Shown one piece after another: positions 27,757-35,505 of a stretch of DNA of 64,000 nucleotides. A program made the translations under genes and the position numbers. Positions within the stretch are counted from its first letter, which is position 1; every line of letters begins with the position of its first letter. This DNA is from Saprospiraceae bacterium (GTDB taxonomy: Bacteria; Bacteroidota; Bacteroidia; Chitinophagales; Saprospiraceae): assembly GCA_013360405.1 (NCBI GenBank), contig JABWBR010000009.1:1-64000 (forward strand), written 5' to 3'. The notes beneath the pieces are model-generated. The model was not told the origin of the DNA. It searched no databases and worked only from the letters and a program-made list of their open reading frames with translations.

Positions 27757-29007
27757 ATGACCAAAAAATACGGCGTTACTTTATTCGGGATTGTGTTGTT
27801 TTTGCTTGCCGTTAACCACGCTGCATGGGCGCCTACCAACTGGTTTGGCCGTTTGCTACGCGGTGAGAAAGAAAAAGAAGCGCTGAAACTCGACCCTGCC
27901 ACCCAGGAATTGCTCGCCAAATACGAAGAATACGTCCGTTTTTCGATGGGCGAGGAAAATATACCGGGAGCCGCAGTGGCGATCGTAAAAGGCGGTCGCG
28001 TGATATTTGCGAAAGGGTTTGGTGTAAAAGAAGTGGAATCCAGCGATTCGATCAATGCGGCTACGGTGTTCCGGCTGGCCTCGCTGTCCAAGGGTTTTGC
28101 CCCCGTTTTGGTGGGCATGTTGGTAGAAGAAGGCTGCCTGGAGTGGGACGACAAAGTGGTGGACTACTCGCCGAGCTTCGAACTGCGCAGCGAAAGCCAA
28201 ACCCGGCAAATCAATATGCGGCATTTGCTGAGCCATACGGTGGGGCTGCCGCCGCACTCCTACGATTTTTCACTGGACCACGGCGATACCTACGAAAGAC
28301 TCGTGAGGCGGCTCAAAGAAGTGCGGCTGTCGTACAAACCAGGTGAAATGCACACCTACCAGAATATTGCATATAGCGTGGTGGGCGACGTAGTACACAA
28401 CCTCACCGGCGAGAAGTACGCCGACCTGCTCGCCCGGCGCATTTTTCAACCGTTGGGCATGTACAATGCCTCCACGGGTTATGGCGCTATGATGGCTGCA
28501 AAAAATGTAGCCTATCCGCACAAGCCTACCGACAAGTACTATTATAAAACCCCCATCTCCGATTTGTACTATTCCGCCGTACCTGCTGCCGGTGTCAATG
28601 CCAGTGTAGAGGATATGGCGCAGTGGCTACTGCTCCTGCTTGGCCACCGCCCCGATCTCATTTCTGATAAGATGTTGGATCAGATTTTTGAGCCGCAGGT
28701 AAAACTGCTGCGCGGCGCCTGCAATTGCTCGGTCTGGAACCCCGACGAAAGCTACTATGCGCTCGGTTGGCGTGTGCTCGACAAGGGCGACCAGCGCATT
28801 ATTCTCCACGGCGGCTACGTGAACAGCTACCGCACCGAAATCGCCTTCGACCGCCAGAACGACCTGGGCATTGTGGTGCTCAGCAACGGCGTGAGCCGCT
28901 TTATCGGCGAAAGTACCGCAGCGTTTTTCCAGATGCACCGCGATTTGCAGGGAAATCCCGGAGGGGAGGGAGAGAGCGTGAGAAGGAGTGAGGGAGAGAA
29001 TTTTTGA
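27757..29007 (+). CDS. Serine hydrolase, beta-lactamase class C / penicillin-binding type
   Basis: 416 aa. An N-terminal hydrophobic segment (GIVLFLLAVNHAAW) acts as signal or anchor. The three motifs of the fold are present: SLSK (S109 nucleophile, K112), YQN in MHTYQNIAYSVVG (general base Tyr), and HGG in IILHGGYVNSY. Members include class C beta-lactamases, D-aminopeptidases and esterases; the exact substrate is unclear. The last ~18 residues (NPGGEGESVRRSEGENF) are encoded by a GGAGGGAGAGAG-type low-complexity repeat, so the natural C-terminus appears to have been extended by it. The gene is divergent from the PKD/T9SS gene (236-bp gap). Confidence 0.9.
   Translation: MTKKYGVTLFGIVLFLLAVNHAAWAPTNWFGRLLRGEKEKEALKLDPATQELLAKYEEYVRFSMGEENIPGAAVAIVKGGRVIFAKGFGVKEVESSDSINAATVFRLASLSKGFAPVLVGMLVEEGCLEWDDKVVDYSPSFELRSESQTRQINMRHLLSHTVGLPPHSYDFSLDHGDTYERLVRRLKEVRLSYKPGEMHTYQNIAYSVVGDVVHNLTGEKYADLLARRIFQPLGMYNASTGYGAMMAAKNVAYPHKPTDKYYYKTPISDLYYSAVPAAGVNASVEDMAQWLLLLLGHRPDLISDKMLDQIFEPQVKLLRGACNCSVWNPDESYYALGWRVLDKGDQRIILHGGYVNSYRTEIAFDRQNDLGIVVLSNGVSRFIGESTAAFFQMHRDLQGNPGGEGESVRRSEGENF
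28957..29004. repeat. GGGAGAGAGCGTGAG repeat forming the 3' end of a CDS
   Basis: A single-arm purine-rich stretch (GAGGGGAGGGAGAGAGCGTG, then AGAAGGAGTGAGGGAGAG) using the same word as the array at 26.13 kb. It codes for the tail of the serine hydrolase and its TGA stop lies just past it. Confidence 0.65.
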
Positions 29008-29096
29008 TGTTTGATTGTAACTCCTTGTTAACCTTGTGTTTTTGAACTAAAAAACTATTATTTTTGTAGTAATAGTAAATAAGAAAAATAAGTATC

Positions 29097-29319
29097 ATGA
29101 CTCGAATTGTGTTGGAGATACCTCAGGATTAAGATTTGGACATGCTGCTCGCATTATTTAGCAGACTGAATATTCGGGTTATAGATCAAAGCAAAGTAGC
29201 TAAGCTTGAAGCGAAAATGTTGGAGGACAAGGCTTCTTTTATTCTGAAATGACTTCCAGCCCGAAAAGATTTCGATGATTTCCTTCGGGATTTTGAATCG
29301 AGCAGAGCGGATTTGCCAT
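29097..29319 (+). pseudogene. Broken antitoxin of a PIN toxin-antitoxin pair
   Basis: ATG at 29097 opens MTRIVLEIPQD and is stopped by TAA at 29130-29132. The same frame continues sensibly (DLDMLLALFSRLNIRVID) to a TGA at 29250-29252. It then reads LPARKDFDDFLRDFESSRAD, the C-terminal toxin-binding tail typical of small Bacteroidota antitoxins of PIN toxins. It ends where the toxin frame begins, near 29320, without its own stop or a toxin start. Two nonsense codons and a lost junction make it non-functional. Confidence 0.65.
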
Positions 29320-29784
29320 ATTCTAATATATGCCCCTCAACCGGCATTTGCTCATTTGTTGCCTTTGCTTATCGATTCAAATTGTTTTGTATCAGAAATA
29401 ACTAAACTTGAAGTATTGGGCTTCCACCGACTTATTGCTCAAGAAAAAGCATATTATGAAGAAGTCTTTGGTTTTAAGACTTTATTGCCTATTACAGCAG
29501 ATATTATAGACAAGGCTATTGAACTTCGGCAGCAAAGAAAAATGTGTATTGCTGACTCTATCCTTGCCGCTACTGCACTAATCCACAATTTAGAATTACT
29601 TACCAGAAACGCTTCTGATTTCTCGCATATTACGGAATTGAGAATTAGGGGTGTTAAGAGAAATAAGAATCAGGCTATTTTTACAGAAAAGGCTCTCAAA
29701 TATGACCTCTCCGAGGTCGGGTTGATTAAAGTTTATTTACAAATCGCGGGCATAAAATTTCTCTTAGGAATGTGGCGCAAATAA
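29320..29784 (+). pseudogene. PIN-domain toxin remnant
   Basis: From 29320 the frame reads ILIYAPQPAFAHLLPLLIDS, which matches a PIN domain from its first strand onward. The start Met and the first catalytic Asp of the DxN motif are missing. The later acidic positions remain (SEITKLEVLGF; CIADSILAATALIHN). After HITELRI the sequence runs into unrelated, repeat-derived codons up to the TAA at 29782. The open frame from 29275 is therefore accidental at both ends. PIN toxins of this type are VapC-like RNases; this copy should be inactive. Confidence 0.65.
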
Positions 29785-29931
29785 GTTACCTGAATTCGGC
29801 AAGGCTATTTTTTCACCAGGCAAGGCGCGAGAAGGGAGCTTAGCCAAAGCTAAGTGACCGACGAAGCAACGAAGCATGGTGGAAAAAGAGACCGCCCAAA
29901 CAGGTAAGTTATTTACGACACGTTCCTTAAC
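29764..29931. repeat. Nested palindromic element (MITE-like) in the toxin 3' end
   Basis: About 168 bp. The outer arms TAGGAATGTGGCGCAAATAA (29765-) and its near complement (29901-29930) pair over about 28 bp; the stretch AAATAAGTTACCTG matches 13 of 14. Inner arms TTTTTTCACC and GGTGGAAAAA flank a central hairpin CTTAGC-CAAA-GCTAAG (29839-29854). No open frame is inside. The layout is that of a miniature inverted-repeat element or a structured RNA. Confidence 0.65.
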
Positions 29932-29980
29932 ATCCCTAATCAGTAATCCTGTCTAATTTTCAAAGGGAGAGAATTTCTGA

Positions 29981-30045
29981 GGTTGGCAATCGGCAATCGG
30001 GTCATAGAAGCCGACTGCCGACCGCCGACTGCCGGCTGCCGGCTG
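29981..30045. repeat. Palindromic heptamer array (GGCAATC / GACTGCC)
   Basis: Left arm GGCAATCGGCAATCGG (from 29985), loop GTCATAGAA, right arm of five heptamers GACTGCC/GACCGCC/GGCTGCC ending at 30045. It abuts the TAG stop codon (30046-30048) of the 1802-aa gene on the opposite strand. Confidence 0.8.
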
Positions 30046-33000
30046 CTATTTTATACAGACCAGCTTCCTGGTCGCCCGGTAATCGCCGGCCTGCATAGTG
30101 TAATAATATGTGCCCGCGGGCAAATTGCCCAATTCGAAATCGATGGTATGGCTACCTTGCGGCATTTGTTCGTTGACCAATACGGCCATTTCGCGGCCCA
30201 GCAGGTCGTAGACGGCCAGGCGTACTTGAATAGACACAGGTAGGTAATATCCAATTGTAGTGGTATGTCTAAAGGGATTGGGATAAGCGGCTAAAAGCTC
30301 AAATCCCTTTACCTGTTCGCCGGGTTCGTTTACACCGGTGCGTATACAGGGACACATTTTTAATACAAACGCGTCTTCAATACCCGCTGATGTGAGTGAA
30401 AATACACTAGGTCCGGCGTCGAAATCCACAATGCTCTGGAAATCTCCGGTCGTATACACGCAACCCAGGGCATCGATGGCTATCGCATTGCCTTTTTCTG
30501 CGGTGATGCCGGATATTTGTTTCGCCCAGCCTAAATTGCCGGCAGCATCCAGTTTGGTGATGAACATATCGTAAAAACCCGTCGCCGTGAAATTGGTCAC
30601 GCCCAGGTCGGGATCAAAATCGGCCGTGCCGGCAAAAAATCCCGTAGTATATACTTGCTGCAGGGCATCGACACCGATGGAAATGCCCCGGTCGTTGGAG
30701 CCGCCGCCCATGTCTTTGGCCCAGACGAGGCCGCCTGCTGCGTCTAATTTTAAAATATAAATATCATAATTGCCAGTAGAACTCAGCGAAAAAATACCGG
30801 GCCCGGGGTCAAAATCGGCTGTGTTGGAAAAACCTCCTGTGGTATAAACGTTGCCGGCCGCATCCACCGCGAGAGACAAACCGAAATTCGTTCCGTTGTC
30901 GATCTGCTTAGCCCATACAAAGTTGCCCGCGCCGTCTAATTTTACTATAAATGTATTCGACGACCCCACGGGCGATAAGTTAACCGTCGCCGCACTCGGG
31001 TCAAAATCGCTGACACCCGAGAATTCGCCCGTGGTGAGCACATTGCCCGATGCATCTACCGCAATATCCTGCACAGAACCGGTTACTTGCAGTTGTTTGG
31101 CCCAGACCAGGTTGCCGCCGGCGTCTATTTTGAAGGTGACGATGTCGGAGCCGGGCGCGGAATTCAGGGTGAAGACGCCCGCCCCCGGGTCGAAGTCGTA
31201 GATGCCGTTGAAATCTGCCGTTACGTAAATATTCCCCGATGGGTCGACTACCAGGGCACGGGGCACGAGTGTCCAACTGGCGGAGGTGGCCACGATATGT
31301 TTCACCCACAAAAAATTGCCATTGGCATCCAATTTTAAAAGAAAACCATCAAAACCCGATACCGGGGTGAGGTTGAAAGTGCCCGCCCCTGGGTCGAAAT
31401 CGGTGGTGGTAGAAAAGGTGCCTGCGATATATACATTACCACTGGCATCAATGGCGCCGGTTCCATAATCGGAAAAACTTCCGCCTATCTGTTTGGCCCA
31501 CAGCAGGTTGCCGCTTATATCCATTTTGGTTATAAACACGTCTTCTGCACCAAAAGAGCCGAGGTTGAAAATACCCGGCCCTGGATCAAAGTCGACGGTA
31601 CCCCTGAAAAGACCGGTGGTGTATACATTGCCGACCGCATCTACTGCAATGGAATTGCCGACATCGGTGTTTGTGCTACCCATACGCGCCGCCCATTCCC
31701 AACAAATATCTTCCTGCGGAAAGCAGGCTACTTCTATCTCCAGCGAGCAGGATGCCGTATTGCCGCAAATATCGGTGGCAGTGTAAGTGAGAGTAGAAAA
31801 ACCCTCCAGGAAGGTTAGTCCGCTCGCATCGCCCGTACCCGAGGCGGTGGTCGCGCCCGTAATATCGTAACTCACGGTGGGCAGGGCGCAGTTGTCGCTC
31901 AGCGTGGCCCATTGAATGCCGTTCACTACGGCTGTACAAGTCACCGGATCGGCTACCACCGAAAAACCGGGAATACAGGTGATGACCGGGCTTATGGGGT
32001 CGCCTACCTGCACCTGACTGAAGCAATTACTCGTATTACCGCACCAGTCGGTGACGCTGAGCGTAACGGGGAAAACGCCGCATTGGTTGAACGCATTTGG
32101 GCTTACGCCAAATGTTTGGATTTGACAATTGTCGGTAGAGCCGCCGTCGATTTGATTGGCCGACACGGTTGCCATGCAATTGGCGTCGAGTTCGATACCC
32201 ACGCCATTCAGGCATACGGCATTGGGCAAGGTATGGTCTGATACGGTGATCACTTGCAGGCAGGTCGACTCGTTGCCGCAGGCGTCGTTGGCACTCCAGG
32301 TACGCATAAGTACCCAACTACAGGGGCCGGCTCCCGGAGTCGACATATCGGAATAAGCAATGGCCGGATTGGGGTCGCAATTGTCGGTTGCAGTGGCATA
32401 ACCTGTAATATTTGGCGTAAGCCCGAAAGCGCAATCCACCTGCATATCAGGTGGACACATGATGGCTGGCGGCGTATCTTCAATGGTTTGCACCATCGCC
32501 ACGCAACTGCTGCTGTTGCCGCATACGTCGGTGACGGTGAGTGTGACGGGGAACAAACCGCATCCCGAGAGTGTGCCTGGGCTTACGCTGAGAGATTGTA
32601 TCTGGCAGTTGTCGGTAGAGCCGCCGTCGAGGAGGGAGGCCGTCACGGCGCCCTGGCAATTGGCGTCTACTACCACGCCGATGCCGGTGCAAACCGCTAC
32701 CGGGGGTATGCCGTCTGTGACTTGTACGGAGCTGGCGCAAGTACTCATATTGCCCGAATTATCCATCACCGTGAGGGTCACCGGGAAGGCGCCGCATTGG
32801 TTGAAAGTATTGGGGCTTACGCTAATAGACTGTATTTGGCAGTTGTCGAAAGAACCGCCGTCTATCAGGCCGGGCGTCAGCACAGCCGCGCAATTCGTAT
32901 CCAGCTCGATGCCGACGCCGGGTAGACAAATTGCATTGGGCGGTACGTTATCACTTACCATTATAGTAAACGAGCAAGAAGCCGGGTTGCCGCAGGCGTC

Positions 33001-35454
33001 GGTAGCTGTATAGGTCACGGTGGAGAGCCCTGCGTTGAAGGTCAGTCCGCTGGCGTCGTTGAGGCCGGTGGCGGCCGTAGTGCCCGACACGACGTAGGTC
33101 ACCGGGGGCGTGCCGCAGTTGTCGGTAGCCGTCAGCCATTTGATGCCGTTTACTACGGCTGTACAGCCGCTCAGGCCTGCACTTACTGTTTGGTTGGGCG
33201 GGCAGGTGATAGTGGGCGGCTGTTGATCGTTTATGGTGATCAGCTGCATACAGGTGGCATCGTTGCCGCAGCTATCGGTGGCCGTCCAGGTTCTGATAAT
33301 CTGTGCGTTGCAGGGTATTTGTCCGGAGCTCACATCTGAAAAACTGATTGCGGGGGTGGAGTCGCAATTGTCGGTAGCCGTAGCCGTGCCGGTGGAGGCC
33401 GGAAGAGTACTGTCGTTGCAGCTGAGTTGCATAGCCGGCGGGCACATGATAGTGGGCGGCGCCAGATCGGCTATCGTGATGAGCTGGACGCAGGATGTAT
33501 CGTTGCCGCAGGTATCCCTGGCCGTCCAGATTCTGGTAATTTGCCCATTGCAGGGGATTAGACCTGAATTTGCGTCCGTATAGTTAATCACCGGATTGGG
33601 GTCGCAGTTGTCAGTCGCTGTGGCCATACCGGTGAGGGTAGGGGAGGTACTCCCGTTGCAAGTAATCTGTGTATTGGCGGGGCAGGTTAGTTGGGGTGGC
33701 ACAACTTCCAGGGTTTGCACGCTGGTGGTACAGGTGCTGGTATTATTGCACCAGTCCTTTACGGTAAGTATCACGGGGAAATCGCCGCAACCGGTGATTG
33801 TCGTGGGAGATACGCTGATAGATTGGATTTGGCAGTTATCGTAAGAGCCGGCGTCGATCATAGCCGGGGTAATGATAGTCGTGCAGTTGGCATCCAATGA
33901 AACCCCGAAGCCGGGAGCGCAAAGTGCCGTGGGGGGGATATTGTCGGTGATGTTTATCGTTTGAGAAGCGTTGGCCATACTGCCGTCGGCGCAGGTAATA
34001 CTCACGCAGAACGTATGCGGCCCGCAGGGCAATTGCACATCGAGTGATGCGGTAGATTCGCCCGAGCACCATTGGTAAGAGATCGGTAGGGGGCCTGTAT
34101 TGACCGTATTGACCTGCACGTGGCCGCAATTATCGACATAATTCACCACAATAGAAGTAGTACAAGTTGAGGCCGGGTTGCAGGCGTCGCCTTGTTGCCA
34201 GGTGCGCAAGTTACCGCTCAGATTGGAGGCGGTTGGTTCGTCAAAAAAGGCAATATCGGGCAGTATTGGGGCATAAAAGATCGTATTGCCGGGCAGCATA
34301 ATATCGGGCACCTCCACCGTCATACAGGTAGTGAGTGCCAGGTCGCTGATCGAGAGAAACGCGCATAATTGTCCGAATCCGCCCGCTGATGGTATTCTTC
34401 CGTCCACATAAGCCAGTTGGCTGGGCGGCAGGAAAGTAGTGGCGCCGCCCTGGTAGGCCAGTTCGCCGTTATCCAGTGTCTGGCTCCATTGCAGTGCCGG
34501 GCCGTCAATATTTTCGATAAAGCGGTAAATAGTAGGTTGGTTGGCCACGGGGGGCGAAGGCGTTTCGCCTGTGACAAAAATATCGCCGTTGGTGGCTTGC
34601 CATACTTGTTTTACCTCCGTCATCACTTCGATCGTTACATCCCAGATCACGAGCAGGTCGGCATTAAATTTCATCAAATGCGCCTGCTGGTTTTGGAAAT
34701 CGGTGCCCACGGCGTAAAAAGTACCCCCTGAGCCGGGCGCCACATCGGAGAAAGCGAAAGCCAAACCCGGAGAAACGCCGTTGACCAGTGTACCGGCGTT
34801 GTTGGCGCGGAAGATCACGCCCTGCGTCCCCCGGAAGCCGGCAAGAATGAGGTCGCCATTGGGCAGGGTTTCCAGGTCGTTGACAAACTCGTCGTCTTCG
34901 GCGCTATTGAATTTCTTTTTCCAGTTGATATCGCCGGTCTCGTCGACATTCATCAAAAACACATCGTCATTATTGGGCAGCGACTGTACCTGCCGGCCTA
35001 GCACGTAGTAGGGGTAAGCTGCGTTTTGGGGCGAAGGGTTGCGCGCGATGCGGGTAAAAGCGTCGCGGTTGGGCTGGTCGTAGGAGCGCACCCAGGAGAA
35101 AGTGCCGGTAGTCGTCACCAGGCCCATAATCGCCCGGCTGGTATTGTCGTCGGGCATTGACTGTCCCACCAGCAGCAGGTTGCCATTGGGGGTCAGCACG
35201 GCGTCGTTCCAGCGGGAGGCTGTATTGAGGCTCAATGTCCACTGCAACTGCCCTGTGGCGTTCAGTCGCGATACGGTAGCACGGGCGGCTTGGCCGTCGG
35301 TAATTTCGCCTGTGCCCAGCACGTAGTAATTGGCGCCGCTGCGAATAACCTTGGTGAAAGTTTCATCGAGGTTTGTTCCGTATTGGCGTTGAAATTGGGC
35401 CTGGCTGTCGGTAACGGCCAGCAGGAGAGCAAGGGCGATAAGCAAAGTTTTCAT
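30046..35454 (-). CDS. Giant secreted HYR/SBBP-repeat protein with T9SS type A signal
   Basis: 1802 aa with signal peptide (MKTLLIALALLLAVTDSQAQ). Residues about 20-420 look like a beta-propeller (YVLGTGEITDGQAARATVSR). About 430-1290 are some ten HYR-like Cys-containing modules (TCPANTQITCNGS; ATDNCDPNPVINYTD; TWTATDSCGN). About 1310-1700 are seven SBBP-type repeats (GNVYTTGLFRGTVDFDPGPG). The last ~85 residues are a type A sorting domain (AAYPNPFRHTTTIGYYLPV ... LPAGTYYYTMQAG). These families are extracellular adhesion or matrix modules. It follows the 2252-aa gene by 39 bp, but a promoter-like sequence lies inside that gene's end, so it may be expressed both ways. Confidence 0.88.
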   Translation of the reverse strand: MKTLLIALALLLAVTDSQAQFQRQYGTNLDETFTKVIRSGANYYVLGTGEITDGQAARATVSRLNATGQLQWTLSLNTASRWNDAVLTPNGNLLLVGQSMPDDNTSRAIMGLVTTTGTFSWVRSYDQPNRDAFTRIARNPSPQNAAYPYYVLGRQVQSLPNNDDVFLMNVDETGDINWKKKFNSAEDDEFVNDLETLPNGDLILAGFRGTQGVIFRANNAGTLVNGVSPGLAFAFSDVAPGSGGTFYAVGTDFQNQQAHLMKFNADLLVIWDVTIEVMTEVKQVWQATNGDIFVTGETPSPPVANQPTIYRFIENIDGPALQWSQTLDNGELAYQGGATTFLPPSQLAYVDGRIPSAGGFGQLCAFLSISDLALTTCMTVEVPDIMLPGNTIFYAPILPDIAFFDEPTASNLSGNLRTWQQGDACNPASTCTTSIVVNYVDNCGHVQVNTVNTGPLPISYQWCSGESTASLDVQLPCGPHTFCVSITCADGSMANASQTINITDNIPPTALCAPGFGVSLDANCTTIITPAMIDAGSYDNCQIQSISVSPTTITGCGDFPVILTVKDWCNNTSTCTTSVQTLEVVPPQLTCPANTQITCNGSTSPTLTGMATATDNCDPNPVINYTDANSGLIPCNGQITRIWTARDTCGNDTSCVQLITIADLAPPTIMCPPAMQLSCNDSTLPASTGTATATDNCDSTPAISFSDVSSGQIPCNAQIIRTWTATDSCGNDATCMQLITINDQQPPTITCPPNQTVSAGLSGCTAVVNGIKWLTATDNCGTPPVTYVVSGTTAATGLNDASGLTFNAGLSTVTYTATDACGNPASCSFTIMVSDNVPPNAICLPGVGIELDTNCAAVLTPGLIDGGSFDNCQIQSISVSPNTFNQCGAFPVTLTVMDNSGNMSTCASSVQVTDGIPPVAVCTGIGVVVDANCQGAVTASLLDGGSTDNCQIQSLSVSPGTLSGCGLFPVTLTVTDVCGNSSSCVAMVQTIEDTPPAIMCPPDMQVDCAFGLTPNITGYATATDNCDPNPAIAYSDMSTPGAGPCSWVLMRTWSANDACGNESTCLQVITVSDHTLPNAVCLNGVGIELDANCMATVSANQIDGGSTDNCQIQTFGVSPNAFNQCGVFPVTLSVTDWCGNTSNCFSQVQVGDPISPVITCIPGFSVVADPVTCTAVVNGIQWATLSDNCALPTVSYDITGATTASGTGDASGLTFLEGFSTLTYTATDICGNTASCSLEIEVACFPQEDICWEWAARMGSTNTDVGNSIAVDAVGNVYTTGLFRGTVDFDPGPGIFNLGSFGAEDVFITKMDISGNLLWAKQIGGSFSDYGTGAIDASGNVYIAGTFSTTTDFDPGAGTFNLTPVSGFDGFLLKLDANGNFLWVKHIVATSASWTLVPRALVVDPSGNIYVTADFNGIYDFDPGAGVFTLNSAPGSDIVTFKIDAGGNLVWAKQLQVTGSVQDIAVDASGNVLTTGEFSGVSDFDPSAATVNLSPVGSSNTFIVKLDGAGNFVWAKQIDNGTNFGLSLAVDAAGNVYTTGGFSNTADFDPGPGIFSLSSTGNYDIYILKLDAAGGLVWAKDMGGGSNDRGISIGVDALQQVYTTGFFAGTADFDPDLGVTNFTATGFYDMFITKLDAAGNLGWAKQISGITAEKGNAIAIDALGCVYTTGDFQSIVDFDAGPSVFSLTSAGIEDAFVLKMCPCIRTGVNEPGEQVKGFELLAAYPNPFRHTTTIGYYLPVSIQVRLAVYDLLGREMAVLVNEQMPQGSHTIDFELGNLPAGTYYYTMQAGDYRATRKLVCIK

Positions 35455-35475
35455 GATAGTATGCTTTACAGCCTG

Positions 35476-35505
35476 CTAAGATACTACCGGCGCCTAACGA
35501 ATCAA
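35476..35505 (-). promoter_or_regulatory. Candidate Bacteroidota promoter, TTG-N19-TATCTTAG
   Basis: Minus-strand reading gives TTG (35503-35505), 19 bases, then TATCTTAG (35476-35483), a 7/8 match to the Bacteroidota -7 consensus TAnnTTTG with the expected spacing to the -33 TTG. It sits 21 bp before the ATG of the 1802-aa gene and overlaps the last codons of the upstream gene. The 14-mer GTAGTATCTTAGCA occurs again upstream of the gene at 43285. Confidence 0.5.
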
